DNA of 64,000 nucleotides from Streptomyces hawaiiensis. Its GTDB lineage: Bacteria > Actinomycetota > Actinomycetes > Streptomycetales > Streptomycetaceae. The stretch lies in assembly GCF_004803895.1 (NCBI RefSeq), contig NZ_CP021978.1:1674001-1738000 (forward strand). Direction: 5' to 3'. Of this stretch, positions 11,231 to 20,543 are shown piece by piece (the first letter of the stretch is position 1; each line of letters opens with the position of its first letter). The position numbers and the translations under genes are program-made. A model generated the notes under the pieces. The model was not told the DNA's origin. It did no database searches and saw only the letters and a program-made list of their open reading frames with translations.

Positions 11231-12997
11231 TCAGGCCTCCTTCGGGTCGACGGGGGCGGCGGGGCGACGGGTACGGCGCAGCGGCGGCTGGGCGCCCAGG
11301 CTCTTCGGGTCGAGGCCGGACCACTTGTGGCCGTTCGCGAAGAACGGGCGACGGGCCATCAGGGTGAGCAGCGGCTTGGTGAAGAGGAACACGACGACCA
11401 CGTCGAGCAGGGTGGTCAGGCCGAGCGTGAACGCGAAGCCCTGCACCTTGCCGACGGTGACGAGGAAGAGCACCGCGGCGGCGAGGAACGACACGAAGTC
11501 GGAGACCAGGATGGTGCGCCGGGCGCGCGGCCAGGCCCGCTCCACGGCGGGGCGCAGCGAGCGGCCCTCCCGGATCTCGTCGCGGACGCGTTCGAAGTAC
11601 ACGATGAACGAGTCCGCCGTGATGCCGATGGCGACGATGGCACCGCAGACGGCCGGCAGGTTCAGCGCGAAGCCGATGGCCGGGCCGAGCAGGGCCATGA
11701 GCGTGTAGGTGAGAGCGGCGGAGACCAGCAACGAGAGGATCGCGATGAACGACAGACCGCGGTAGTAGGCCAGCAGATAGATGACGACCAGCGCGAGACC
11801 GATCGCGCCGGCGATCAGCCCGGCCTGCAGCTGGTCACCACCCAGCGCGGCGGTCACGGTCGTCATGCTGTCGACCTTGAAGGTCAGCGGCAGCGCGCCG
11901 TACGACAGCATGTTGGAGAGGTCCTGGGCGGACTGCTGGTTGAAGTTGCCGGAGATCTCGGCGTTTCCGCCGGTCAGGGCCTGCCGGACGTACGGGTCGG
12001 AGACCACCTCGCCGTCCAGGACGATCGCGAACTGGTTCTGCGGGGACTGGTTCTGGGCCAGCTTGCCGGTGATGTTCGCGAACTTCTTGGCGCCGCCGTC
12101 GGTGAAGTCCATCGTCACCGTCCAGCCCGCACCGGTCTGCGTGTTCAGGACGGCCTGGGCCTTGTCGACGTCCGTGCCGTCGACCTCGGCGGGGCCGAGG
12201 ACGTACTTCTGCCACTGACCCTGCGAGTTCTTGCCGCAGGCCAGCGTCGGGTCGGAGGCCTTGACGCCGTCGCCCACGGTGGAGCGGGTCTTCTCCTCGG
12301 TGCAGTCGAGCTTGGCGTACTTCGCCTGCAGCGCGCTCGCGTCGGCCTCGGCGCTGCCGCCGCTCGCCGACGGGGAGGGGCTGGCCTTCGCCTTGTCCGA
12401 GGCGCTCGCGGACGGCGTGGCGTCGGCCTTCAGCGCGTCGGTGACCGCGCGGCCCTGGGTGGTGGGCGTGGCGGACGGGGAGGCGGATCCCTTGTCGGTG
12501 GCCTCGGGCTTGTCGCTGGCCTTGCCGGACGGCTGGTCCGAGGGGCTGCCGGTGGGGCTCGGGGAGGGGCTGGCCGCGCCCTTGCCGCCGGAGACCTCGG
12601 TGGCGAGGACCGGACGGAAGTAGAGCTTGGCGGTGGTGCCGACCTGCTTGCGGGCCTGCTCCGAGTTGGTGCCCTTGGGAATGTTGACGATGATGTTTTC
12701 CCGGCCCTGCGTCTGGACCTCGGACTCGGAGACGCCCAGACCATTGACACGGCGCTCCATGATGGAGACGGCGGTGTCCATGTTGGTCTTGTTGATCGCC
12801 GCCTCGTTGCCGGCCTCGGGGACCGCGCGGAGCGTGATGCTCGTACCGCCGGCCAGGTCGATGCCGAGACGCGGCTTCGTGTGCCCCGAGGCGAACATCC
12901 CACCGGTGAGCGCCGCGATGGCGATCAGGATCAGGGCCAGCGAGCGCCCCGGCTTGCTCTGGGCGCTCGCGTTCCTGCCCTTTTTAGGTGTGGCCAC
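11231..12997 (-). CDS. secD: Protein translocase subunit SecD
   Basis: A 588-residue membrane protein. It has an N-terminal helix (SLALILIAIAALTGGMFA), the hallmark GIDLAGGTSITL, a large extracytoplasmic P1 domain, and five C-terminal helices with TADSFIVYFERVRDEIREG. The P1 region carries a Ser/Pro/Ala-rich insert at about 140-245 (ASPSPSPTGSPS-like), probably a disordered linker and longer than in E. coli. The GTG start at 12997 is chosen because the upstream open frame runs into a long hairpin. It acts with SecF and YajC at the SecYEG channel. Confidence 0.95.
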   Translation of the reverse strand: MATPKKGRNASAQSKPGRSLALILIAIAALTGGMFASGHTKPRLGIDLAGGTSITLRAVPEAGNEAAINKTNMDTAVSIMERRVNGLGVSESEVQTQGRENIIVNIPKGTNSEQARKQVGTTAKLYFRPVLATEVSGGKGAASPSPSPTGSPSDQPSGKASDKPEATDKGSASPSATPTTQGRAVTDALKADATPSASASDKAKASPSPSASGGSAEADASALQAKYAKLDCTEEKTRSTVGDGVKASDPTLACGKNSQGQWQKYVLGPAEVDGTDVDKAQAVLNTQTGAGWTVTMDFTDGGAKKFANITGKLAQNQSPQNQFAIVLDGEVVSDPYVRQALTGGNAEISGNFNQQSAQDLSNMLSYGALPLTFKVDSMTTVTAALGGDQLQAGLIAGAIGLALVVIYLLAYYRGLSFIAILSLLVSAALTYTLMALLGPAIGFALNLPAVCGAIVAIGITADSFIVYFERVRDEIREGRSLRPAVERAWPRARRTILVSDFVSFLAAAVLFLVTVGKVQGFAFTLGLTTLLDVVVVFLFTKPLLTLMARRPFFANGHKWSGLDPKSLGAQPPLRRTRRPAAPVDPKEA

Positions 12998-13083
12998 CTT
13001 CTCGTACTCCCTCTCGGGCCACCTCGCTCCGGATCGGCGGACGGGCGGCCATGACATGGTGTCGGGATTCCGTGCGAGCTGGG

Positions 13084-13128
13084 CGTGTCCCGGGGTGCGC
13101 GGGCCGGGCCCGCGCACCCCGGGACACG
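13084..13128 (-). terminator. Very stable intercistronic hairpin between yajC and secD
   Basis: A perfect 21-bp inverted repeat (left arm 13084-13104, right arm 13108-13128) with only 3 bases between the arms. It begins 2 bp after the yajC stop on the minus strand and ends 86 bp before the secD start. There is no U-tract. It may attenuate, process or protect the transcript, making secD levels differ from yajC. Confidence 0.75.
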
Positions 13129-13129
13129 A

Positions 13130-13633
13130 CTACTTCGCCTCGGAGTCGCCGTCGGTCTTCTTCGGCTCTGCGTCCGTCTTCGGCTCTGCGTCCGCCTTCG
13201 CCTCGGCGGCCTCGTCGGCCGGCTCCTCGGCCTTCTTGCCGAGGTCGACGGCCTTGTCGTCAGCGGGGGCGTCGGCTGTGGAGTCGCCGGTCTCGGTGAG
13301 GGAGGAGGCGTCGTCCGGGACGATGTCGGCGTCGGACTTCAGGTCGTGCTCGACGCCGTGGACGATGCGGTTGTACTCGTCGTCGGTGAGGACGGAACCG
13401 ATGGCGTTCTTGGCGAAGAGGAGATCGACGCCGGGGCCGGCGTCGACGAGGACGGTGTCCTCGTTGACCTCCTTGACCGTGGCGTACATGCCCCCGATGG
13501 TGCGGATACCGCTGCCGGGCTGCATCTGGTTCCGCATGTCGGCGGCCTGCTGCTGCTTCTTCTTTGCCGACCGGGTCATCAGGAACATGGCCCCGATGAG
13601 CACGATGAACGGGAGGAGGGTCAGGAGACTCAC
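13130..13633 (-). CDS. yajC: Preprotein translocase subunit YajC
   Basis: A 167-residue protein with one N-terminal membrane helix (LLTLLPFIVLIGAMFLM). The YajC core follows: RSAKKKQQQAADMRNQMQ and GSGIRTIGGMYATVKEV. The C-terminal half is an Ala/Asp/Glu/Lys-rich acidic tail with repeats such as AEPKTDAEPKKTDG, longer than in proteobacteria. YajC associates with SecDF and YidC. The GTG start has a GGAG-type site upstream. It heads the sec operon. Confidence 0.93.
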   Translation of the reverse strand: MSLLTLLPFIVLIGAMFLMTRSAKKKQQQAADMRNQMQPGSGIRTIGGMYATVKEVNEDTVLVDAGPGVDLLFAKNAIGSVLTDDEYNRIVHGVEHDLKSDADIVPDDASSLTETGDSTADAPADDKAVDLGKKAEEPADEAAEAKADAEPKTDAEPKKTDGDSEAK

Positions 13634-13817
13634 GGGTCGGTACTTCCTTCACACGACCGCGCTGTGAGCGGCCAGATGGTTGGGGGTGTGTACGCCGCCG
13701 GCAAAGGCGGCATCGGCGGAGTCTAAGCGAGTCCGCGCGCATGGAACAACGCTCAGCATGGCACCGGGGTTCCTGCTCCGGCCACTGACCTCGCCGCCCG
13801 GAGCCGTGACGGCGCCG

Positions 13818-14912
13818 TCACGCCCCGAACAGGTCCTGTTGTCCGTTTCCGGCACTCTGGGAGCGTGGCGGGGTGAGGCCGAGATGCGCCCATGCGGCGG
13901 GGGTGGCGACCCGGCCGCGGGGGGTGCGGGCCAGCAGGCCCTCCCGTACGAGGAAGGGCTCGGCGACCTCCTCCACGGTCTCACGTTCCTCCCCCACGGC
14001 GACAGCGAGTGTGGAGAGGCCGACCGGACCGCCGCCGAACAGCTTGAGCAGGGCCTCCAGCACGCCCCGGTCGAGGCGGTCGAGACCGCGGGCGTCCACC
14101 TCGTACACGGCGAGGGCCGCCGCGGCGATGTCCCTGGTGATCAGGCCGTCGGCCTTGACCTGCGCGTAGTCGCGGACGCGGCGCAGCAGGCGGTTGGCGA
14201 TCCGGGGCGTGCCACGGGAGCGGCCGGCGATCTCGGCGGCGCCCTCCGGGTCGATCTCGACCTCCAGGAGGCTGGCCGAGCGGTGGATGACCCGCTCCAG
14301 TTCGGCCGGTTCGTAGAACTCCATGTGCGCGGTGAAGCCGAAGCGGTCGCGCAGCGGGGGCGGGAGCAGGCCGGCCCGGGTGGTGGCGCCGACCAGGGTG
14401 AAGGGGGGCAGCTCCAGCGGGATGGCCGTGGCGCCGGGGCCCTTGCCGACGATGACGTCGACGCGGAAGTCCTCCATCGCCATGTACAGCATCTCCTCGG
14501 CGGGCCGGGACATGCGGTGGATCTCGTCGAGGAAGAGGACCTCACCCTCCTGGAGGGAGGAGAGGATCGCGGCGAGGTCGCCGGCGTGCTGGATGGCGGG
14601 GCCCGAGGTGATGCGGATGGGGGCGCCCATCTCGGCCGCGATGATCATCGACAGGGTGGTCTTGCCGAGGCCGGGGGCGCCGGAGAGCAGCACGTGATCG
14701 GCCGTCGCGCCTCGCGCGCGTGCGGCGCGCAGCACGAGGTCGAGCTGTTCGCGGACCTTCTCCTGGCCGATGAACTCGTCCAGGTCTTTGGGGCGCAGGG
14801 CGGCCTCGACGGCCTGGTCCTCACGGTCGGCGACGGAGTCCACCAGCCGCTCCGCGGCGGGCCCGCCGGGCTGCTCGGCGGCATCGGCGTCGGTCGTGTC
14901 GTCCCAGTTCAT
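13818..14912 (-). CDS. ruvB: Holliday junction branch migration helicase RuvB
   Basis: A 364-residue AAA+ ATPase that drives branch migration with RuvA. Walker A is [10 protein letters not shown], Walker B LFLDEIHR, and the sensor region GATTRAG. The C-terminal winged helix includes [16 protein letters not shown] short acidic N-terminal leader precedes the core. It is last in the ruvC-ruvA-ruvB order on the minus strand, 45 bp after ruvA. Confidence 0.96.
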   Translation of the reverse strand: MNWDDTTDADAAEQPGGPAAERLVDSVADREDQAVEAALRPKDLDEFIGQEKVREQLDLVLRAARARGATADHVLLSGAPGLGKTTLSMIIAAEMGAPIRITSGPAIQHAGDLAAILSSLQEGEVLFLDEIHRMSRPAEEMLYMAMEDFRVDVIVGKGPGATAIPLELPPFTLVGATTRAGLLPPPLRDRFGFTAHMEFYEPAELERVIHRSASLLEVEIDPEGAAEIAGRSRGTPRIANRLLRRVRDYAQVKADGLITRDIAAAALAVYEVDARGLDRLDRGVLEALLKLFGGGPVGLSTLAVAVGEERETVEEVAEPFLVREGLLARTPRGRVATPAAWAHLGLTPPRSQSAGNGQQDLFGA

Positions 14913-14957
14913 GGAGTGTGCCTCGGAATCTCGGTACGGAGGTGCGGACTGCTCGGA

Positions 14958-15563
14958 CTAGCGGGCGCGGTTCAGCGTCTGCAGGGCCGCCTTCAGCAGT
15001 TGCCCCACCTGGGGCGTGCCCCCGGCGGCCTCGGCCTGCGGGGCCACGGCGGTCACGGCCTCGTCGGCCTCCCGGGTCGCGTACCCGAGGCCGATGAGGG
15101 CCGCGTGCAGCTGGTCGCGCCAGCCGGTGCCGGCCGGCGCCCCGACGGCGGGTGCGCCGACCGGCGCGCCGAGCCGGTCCTTCAGCTCCAGGAGGAGTTT
15201 CTGCGCGCCCTTCTTGCCGATGCCGGGGACGGCGGTGAGGGCCTTTTCGTCGGCGGTCGCGACGGCCCGGCGCAGGGCGTCCGGGCTGTGCACGGCGAGC
15301 ATGGCCTGGGCCAGGCGGGGACCGACACCGCTGGCCGTCTGGAGCAGCTCGAAGACCTGCCGCTCGTCGTCGTCCGCGAAGCCGTACAGGGTGAGCGAGT
15401 CCTCGCGTACGACGAGGGACGTGTGCAGCTTGGCCGCCTGGCCCATGCGGAGCGTGGACAGCGTGTTCGGCGTGCACTGGACGGCCATGCCGACACCGCC
15501 GACCTCGACGACCGCGGCGTCGGGAGCGAGTGCGGCCACTGTGCCGCTGACGAAGGCGATCAT
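14958..15563 (-). CDS. ruvA: Holliday junction DNA-binding subunit RuvA
   Basis: A 201-residue protein that binds four-way junctions and loads RuvB. The N-terminal OB-like domain starts [12 protein letters not shown]. Two helix-hairpin-helix motifs follow ([13 protein letters not shown] and [13 protein letters not shown]). The RuvB-interacting three-helix domain lies at the C-terminus after an Ala/Gly/Pro linker. The ATG overlaps the ruvC stop by 4 bp (ATGA). Confidence 0.96.
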   Translation of the reverse strand: MIAFVSGTVAALAPDAAVVEVGGVGMAVQCTPNTLSTLRMGQAAKLHTSLVVREDSLTLYGFADDDERQVFELLQTASGVGPRLAQAMLAVHSPDALRRAVATADEKALTAVPGIGKKGAQKLLLELKDRLGAPVGAPAVGAPAGTGWRDQLHAALIGLGYATREADEAVTAVAPQAEAAGGTPQVGQLLKAALQTLNRAR

Positions 15564-16099
15564 GCCGTACGGCCTTTCGGTGCTTTGGCGGTGTGCAGGG
15601 CGACGGCCTGCTGGAGTCGGTTCTGCGCGGGGGCGCGCCAGATGTGGCAGATGGCGAGGGCGAGGGCGTCGGCCGCGTCGGCGGGCTTGGGCGGTGCGCT
15701 GAGCCGGAGCAGGCGGGTGACCATGGCGCCCACCTGCGCCTTGTCGGCCCGGCCGCTGCCGGTGACGGCTGCCTTGACCTCGCTCGGGGTGTGCAGCGCG
15801 ACCGGGATGCCGCGGCGGGCGGCGCAGAGCATGGCGACGGCGCTGGCCTGGGCGGTGCCCATCACCGTCCGGACGTTGTGCTGGCTGAAGACGCGCTCGA
15901 CGGCGACGAACTCGGGCCGGTGCTCGTCGAGCCACTGCTCGATGCCCTGCTCGACGGCGACGAGGCGGTGGCCGAGGTCGGCGTCGGCGGGCGTGCGGAC
16001 GACACCGACGCCGATCATCGTGAGCGGCCGTCCGGCGACGCCCTCGACAACACCGACACCGCACCGGGTCAGCCCCGGGTCCACCCCCAGTACGCGCAC
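15560..16099 (-). CDS. ruvC: Crossover junction endodeoxyribonuclease RuvC
   Basis: A 179-residue RNase H-fold resolvase. The first catalytic Asp is in [12 protein letters not shown], the Glu in FVAVERVF, and a C-terminal acidic pair in [12 protein letters not shown]. It cuts Holliday junctions presented by RuvAB. The GTG at 16099 is preceded by GGGGAGGG; a longer in-frame start at 16156 exists but would add a non-conserved tail. It is first in the ruvCAB operon. Confidence 0.94.
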   Translation of the reverse strand: MRVLGVDPGLTRCGVGVVEGVAGRPLTMIGVGVVRTPADADLGHRLVAVEQGIEQWLDEHRPEFVAVERVFSQHNVRTVMGTAQASAVAMLCAARRGIPVALHTPSEVKAAVTGSGRADKAQVGAMVTRLLRLSAPPKPADAADALALAICHIWRAPAQNRLQQAVALHTAKAPKGRTA

Positions 16100-16241
16100 G
16101 CGCCCTCCCCTTTTCGCGGCTGAACCGCCGCCGCTCTCGCGGACCTGGCTGAGCACCGTCGTGGTTCCTCGATTGATGGTCGCGGTCCGTGGACGGTGAT
16201 CATTGGCTACGCCAGGCTATCCGCTGCCACCGACAACGACA

Positions 16242-16273
16242 GCGGGCCGGAAGACGTGTGTCCCCCGGCCCGC
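16242..16273 (-). terminator. Hairpin downstream of the YebC-family gene
   Basis: A 9-bp perfect stem (GCGGGCCGG / CCGGCCCGC) with a 14-nt loop, 24 bp beyond the gene's stop. Probable end of the pdx-yebC transcript before ruvC. Confidence 0.55.
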
Positions 16274-16297
16274 CGAGATCGCGGCATGCGCGGCGCG

Positions 16298-17050
16298 CTA
16301 CGCGTCGACCTTCTCCATGACCTCGTCGCTGACGTCGAAGTTGGCGAAGACGTTCTGCACGTCGTCGCTGTCCTCCAGCGCGTCGATCAGCTTGAAGATC
16401 TTCTTGGCGCCCTCCTCGTCCAGCTCGACCTGCATGGTCGGGACGAAGTTGGCGTCGGCGGAGTCGTAGTCGATGCCGGCGTCCTGGAGGGCGGTGCGGA
16501 CCGCGACCAGGTCGGTGGCCTCGCTGAGGACCTCGAAGCTCTCGCCGAGGTCGTTGACCTCCTCGGCGCCCGCGTCGAGCACGGCGGTCAGCACGTCGTC
16601 CTCGGTCAGCTCGGCCTTGGGGACGATCACGACGCCCTTGCGGTTGAACAGGTACGACACCGAGCCCGGGTCGGCCATGGAGCCGCCGTTGCGGGTCATG
16701 GCGACGCGGACCTCGGAGGCGGCGCGGTTGCGGTTGTCGGTGAGGCACTCGATGAGCACCGCGACACCGTTCGGGCCGTAGCCCTCGTACATGATCGTCT
16801 CGTAGTCGGCGCCGCCGGCCTCCAGGCCCGCGCCGCGCTTGACCGCCGAGTCGATGTTCTTGTTGGGGACCGACGACTTCTTCGCCTTCTGGATGGCGTC
16901 ATAGAGCGTCGGGTTGCCCTCGATGTCGGCGCCGCCCATCCGCGCCGCGACCTCGATGTTCTTGATCAGCTTCGCGAAGAGCTTGCCGCGCTTGGCATCG
17001 ATGACGGCCTTCTTGTGCTTCGTCGTGGCCCATTTAGAGTGGCCGGACAT
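16298..17050 (-). CDS. yebC: YebC/PmpR family protein (TACO1-like)
   Basis: A 250-residue protein of the widely conserved family starting [21 protein letters not shown], with [12 protein letters not shown] and [14 protein letters not shown] in the middle domain. Members have been described as transcription regulators and more recently as translation factors that help ribosomes at difficult (for example polyproline) sites; which applies here is open. It lies beside the ruv operon, a common bacterial arrangement, and follows pdxT by about 50 bp. Confidence 0.93.
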   Translation of the reverse strand: MSGHSKWATTKHKKAVIDAKRGKLFAKLIKNIEVAARMGGADIEGNPTLYDAIQKAKKSSVPNKNIDSAVKRGAGLEAGGADYETIMYEGYGPNGVAVLIECLTDNRNRAASEVRVAMTRNGGSMADPGSVSYLFNRKGVVIVPKAELTEDDVLTAVLDAGAEEVNDLGESFEVLSEATDLVAVRTALQDAGIDYDSADANFVPTMQVELDEEGAKKIFKLIDALEDSDDVQNVFANFDVSDEVMEKVDA

Positions 17051-17098
17051 CTGCCTGTCTCCTTCGCGTAACCCATCTCAGCAACGAACGCAGGAATC

Positions 17099-17707
17099 CT
17101 ACAAGGACTCGGCTGTCCGGTCCGCCCGCACCATGTCGACGAACAGGGCGTGAACGCGGTGGTCGCCGGTCAGTTCCGGGTGGAACGACGTGGCCAGCGC
17201 GGTGCCCTGGCGGACGGCGACGATGTGGCCGTCGTGCTCGGCGAGCACCTCGGCCCGGGCGCCGACGGACTCCACCCAGGGAGCGCGGATGAAGACGCCC
17301 TCCACCGGGTCGCCCTCGACGCCCTGGACGGCGACGGCCGCTTCGAAGGACTCGTTCTGCCGTCCGAAGGCGTTGCGGCGCACGATCATGTCGATGCCGC
17401 CGATGGTCTCCTGGCCCGAGCGCGGGTCGAGGATCTTGTCGGCGAGCATGATCATGCCGGCGCAGGTGCCATAGACGGGCATGCCGTCCCGCACGCGCGC
17501 GCGAAGGGGCTCCATCAGGCCGAACAGGACGGCCAGCTTGGAGATGGTGGTGGACTCGCCGCCGGGGAGGACGAGGCCGTCGACCTCGGCGAGTTCTTCG
17601 GGGCGCCGCACCGGCCTGGCCACGGCATCGGCCGCGGCCAGGGCGACGAGGTGCTCCCGAACGTCGCCCTGAAGGGCCAGGACGCCTATGACGGGGGTGT
17701 CGCTCAT
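17099..17707 (-). CDS. pdxT: Pyridoxal 5'-phosphate synthase glutaminase subunit PdxT
   Basis: A 202-residue class I-like glutamine amidotransferase that supplies ammonia to PdxS for vitamin B6 synthesis. [12 protein letters not shown] opens the protein. The nucleophile Cys is in [10 protein letters not shown] and the His-Glu pair in [20 protein letters not shown] is the substrate loop. The ATG at 17707 gives the usual size; the longer frame overlaps pdxS. It lies 13 bp after pdxS. Confidence 0.96.
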   Translation of the reverse strand: MSDTPVIGVLALQGDVREHLVALAAADAVARPVRRPEELAEVDGLVLPGGESTTISKLAVLFGLMEPLRARVRDGMPVYGTCAGMIMLADKILDPRSGQETIGGIDMIVRRNAFGRQNESFEAAVAVQGVEGDPVEGVFIRAPWVESVGARAEVLAEHDGHIVAVRQGTALATSFHPELTGDHRVHALFVDMVRADRTAESL

Positions 17708-17720
17708 GGATTCCTGTGCC

Positions 17721-18626
17721 TTACCAGCCGCGGTTGGCGTAGCGCTCGGCCTCGGGGAGGGTGTCGCAGTTGATGCCGACCATGGCCTCGCCGAGGTTGC
17801 GGGAGGCGTCGGCGATGATCTTCGGGTCGTCGTAGAAGGTGGTGGCCTTGACGATGGCGGCGGCGCGCTTGGCCGGGTCGCCGGACTTGAAGATGCCCGA
17901 GCCGACGAAGACACCCTCGGCGCCGAGCTGGCGCATCAGGGCCGCGTCGGCCGGGGTGGCGACACCGCCGGCGGAGAACAGCACCACGGGGAGCTTGCCG
18001 AGCTCGGAGACTTCCCTGACCAGCTCGTACGGGGCGCGCAGCTCCTTGGCGGCGGCGTACAGCTCGTTGTTGTCGTAGCCGCGCAGGCGGGCGATCTCGT
18101 TCTTGATCTGGCGCAGGTGGCGGACGGCCTCGACGACGTTGCCGGTGCCGGCCTCGCCCTTGGAGCGGATCATCGCGGCGCCCTCGGCGATGCGGCGCAG
18201 GGCCTCGCCCAGGTTGGTGGCGCCGCAGACGAACGGCGTGGTGAAGGCCCACTTGTCGGAGTGGTTGACCTCGTCGGCCGGGGTGAGGACCTCGGACTCG
18301 TCGATGTAGTCGACACCGAGGGACTGCAGGACCTGGGCCTCGACGAAGTGGCCGATGCGGGACTTGGCCATGACCGGGATCGAGACGGCCTCGATGATGC
18401 CCTCGATCATGTCCGGGTCGGACATGCGGGCCACGCCGCCGTCCTTGCGGATGTCGGCCGGGACCCGCTCCAGCGCCATGACGGCGACGGCGCCCGCGTC
18501 CTCGGCGATCTTCGCCTGCTCCGGCGTGACGACGTCCATGATGACGCCGCCCTTGAGCTGCTCGGCCATGCCGCGCTTCACACGGGCGGTGCCGGTCTCG
18601 GGAGCCTGGTTTTCGGAGATGGACAC
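17721..18626 (-). CDS. pdxS: Pyridoxal 5'-phosphate synthase lyase subunit PdxS
   Basis: A 301-residue TIM-barrel enzyme that makes PLP from ribose 5-phosphate, glyceraldehyde 3-phosphate and ammonia. [20 protein letters not shown] and [18 protein letters not shown] (Schiff-base Lys) are diagnostic, as is [15 protein letters not shown]. The GTG start at 18626 is preferred over longer frames because family members begin close to this point. It forms the pdxS-pdxT pair that assembles as a 12+12 complex. Confidence 0.96.
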   Translation of the reverse strand: MSISENQAPETGTARVKRGMAEQLKGGVIMDVVTPEQAKIAEDAGAVAVMALERVPADIRKDGGVARMSDPDMIEGIIEAVSIPVMAKSRIGHFVEAQVLQSLGVDYIDESEVLTPADEVNHSDKWAFTTPFVCGATNLGEALRRIAEGAAMIRSKGEAGTGNVVEAVRHLRQIKNEIARLRGYDNNELYAAAKELRAPYELVREVSELGKLPVVLFSAGGVATPADAALMRQLGAEGVFVGSGIFKSGDPAKRAAAIVKATTFYDDPKIIADASRNLGEAMVGINCDTLPEAERYANRGW

Positions 18627-18762
18627 GGGTGACCTCGCTGATGGGAAAGGGGGTTTCTGCAGCACTGAGGAAACGTGAGAGAACCAGGCCACAGCAAGGG
18701 CCAATGGGAACGCCGTGGATCCTTTTGCGTCGGTCGGCCGGAAAACGCCATGGGAACAGGGC

Positions 18763-19326
18763 TCAGGCGGCCCGGTCCACCAGGGCCGCCGGAGGCTCGT
18801 CGTCCATTTCGAAGGCCATCGGGAAGGGCGCGTGACCGGCCAGGCGGAACCAGCGCACCTTGCGGTGCCGGCGCAGGGCCCGGGCCGCCCGTACCGCGTC
18901 GTTGTGGAAGCGCCGGGCCATGGGCACCTTGCGGACCGCCTCGGTGAGTTCCCGGGCCGCTTCCTCTCCCCCGGGCGCCTCGCGCACCGCCTCCACCTGC
19001 GGGGCCTCCCCGAAGACGGCCCGCAGCGCCTGGCTCAGGTCGCTCTCGGCGACCTCCCGCTGCTCCTCCTCGGCCTGTCGGGCGGCGTGCGCGGCCTCGT
19101 ACAGCACGATCGAGGCGGCCGGGTCCAGGACCCCCGACGTCGCCAGTTCCTGCGCCACCGAGGCCCGGCGCAGCAGTTGCGCGTCCAGGGCGGCCCGGGC
19201 GGCGTCGATCCGGGCGTGGAGACGGTCGAGCCGGCCGGCGGTCCAGCTCAGGTAGAGCCCGACCGCGACCAGGGCGACGGCGATCCAGATCAGAGTGGTG
19301 GTCACGGGCGGCAAGGCTAGCGGCAC
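18763..19326 (-). CDS. LemA-like membrane-anchored coiled-coil protein
   Basis: A 187-residue protein with one N-terminal helix ([19 protein letters not shown]). The helical segment [23 protein letters not shown] resembles the LemA family pattern, but the match is partial. The rest is charged and helical ([21 protein letters not shown]) and ends with a short aromatic/basic part. The GTG start at 19326 has GAGGA five bases upstream; another GTG at 19305 is possible. It lies between the PimA-like gene and pdxS in the same direction. Function unknown. Confidence 0.75.
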   Translation of the reverse strand: MPLALPPVTTTLIWIAVALVAVGLYLSWTAGRLDRLHARIDAARAALDAQLLRRASVAQELATSGVLDPAASIVLYEAAHAARQAEEEQREVAESDLSQALRAVFGEAPQVEAVREAPGGEEAARELTEAVRKVPMARRFHNDAVRAARALRRHRKVRWFRLAGHAPFPMAFEMDDEPPAALVDRAA

Positions 19327-19379
19327 GAGCGTCCTCGCCGTTCACCCCGCCCGGACCGTGGCCGGCCGCCGGCCCGGTG

Positions 19380-20543
19380 TCAGTCCCGGGCGAACCCCAG
19401 CCGCCCCCACAGTCCGGTCGTCCGCTCGTCCTCGGCCACCGCCGTCGCTCCGGCCGTCACCGTCTCGTAGACGGACAGGATGTCCGCGCCCACGGTCGAC
19501 CAGTCGAAGCGCCGCACGTGGGCGCTCCCCCGCTCGCGCAGCTCCGCCCGCCGCTCCGGGTCCGCCAGGAGCCGCACGGCCGCGTCGGCCAGGGCGTCGG
19601 CGTCCTCGTTGGGGAACAGTTCGCCGGCCGCCCCCCGGTCCAGGACCTGGGCGAAGGCGTCCAGGTCGGAGGCGAGGACAGGGGCTCCGGCGGACATCGC
19701 CTCGACGAGGACGATGCCGAAGCTCTCGCCGCCGGTGTTGGGGGCGACGTACAGGTCGACGCTGCGCAGGAAGCGGGCCTTGTCCTCGTCGCTGACCATG
19801 CCGAGGAACTCGACGCGGGGGCGCAGCCCGGCCGGCAGGGACTCCACGGCCTCCTCCTCGTCACCGCGCCCGGCGACCAGCAGCCGGGTCTGCGGGCGCG
19901 CGGCGAGGATCTTCGGCAGGGCCCTCATCAGCACCGGGAGCCCCTTGCGGGGCTCGTCGATGCGCCCTATGAAGCCGATCGTGTCGCCCTGCCACTCCGC
20001 CTTGGGCTCGGCCTCCGCGAAGAAGCCGACGTCGACGCCGTTCGGGATCACGACCGCGTCGCCGCCGAGGTGCTCCACCAGCGTGCGGCGGGCGTACTCG
20101 CTCACCGCGATCCGGGCGCTGATCTTCTCCAGGGCGGCCTGGAGGATCGAGTACGCGGCGATCATCGCGCGGGAGCGCGGGTTGGAGGTGTGGAACGTGG
20201 CCACGATCGGCCCCTGGGCGGCCCAGCAGGTCAGCAGGCCCAGGGAGGGCGAGGTCGGTTCGTGGATGTGGATGACGTCGAACGCGCCGTCGTGCAGCCA
20301 GCGGCGCACCCGGGCGGCGCTCAGGAAGCCGAAGTTCAGCCGGGCCACCGACCCGTTGTACGGGACCGGCACCGCGCGTCCGGCCGAGACCACGTACGGC
20401 GGCAGCGGGGTGTCGTCGTCGGCCGGGGCCAGGACGGACACCTCGTGGCCGAGGCGGAGGAAGTACTCGGCGAGGTCCCGGATGTGGAACTGGACGCCGC
20501 CCGGTACGTCCCAGGAGTACGGGCAGACGATGCCGATCCTCAC
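19380..20543 (-). CDS. pimA: GT4 glycosyltransferase, PimA-like phosphatidylinositol mannosyltransferase
   Basis: A 387-residue GT-B enzyme, close to mycobacterial PimA in length. It begins MRIGIVCPYSWDVPGGVQFH, the donor/acceptor glycine loop. GFIGRIDEPRKGLPVL and the EX7E-type motif ESFGIVLVEAMSAG follow. It should transfer mannose from GDP-mannose to phosphatidylinositol at the inner membrane face. Context decides the call: it overlaps by 4 bp an acyltransferase gene that itself overlaps the phosphatidylinositol-phosphate synthase. The GTG at 20543 is chosen from the overlap and the conserved N-terminus. Confidence 0.9.
   Translation of the reverse strand: MRIGIVCPYSWDVPGGVQFHIRDLAEYFLRLGHEVSVLAPADDDTPLPPYVVSAGRAVPVPYNGSVARLNFGFLSAARVRRWLHDGAFDVIHIHEPTSPSLGLLTCWAAQGPIVATFHTSNPRSRAMIAAYSILQAALEKISARIAVSEYARRTLVEHLGGDAVVIPNGVDVGFFAEAEPKAEWQGDTIGFIGRIDEPRKGLPVLMRALPKILAARPQTRLLVAGRGDEEEAVESLPAGLRPRVEFLGMVSDEDKARFLRSVDLYVAPNTGGESFGIVLVEAMSAGAPVLASDLDAFAQVLDRGAAGELFPNEDADALADAAVRLLADPERRAELRERGSAHVRRFDWSTVGADILSVYETVTAGATAVAEDERTTGLWGRLGFARD

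Noticed and set aside
13650..13817. A small gene between yajC and ruvB
   Set aside because: No start with a ribosome site and no coding pattern. Only a weak GCCGCC/GGCGGC hairpin is present near 13693-13710.
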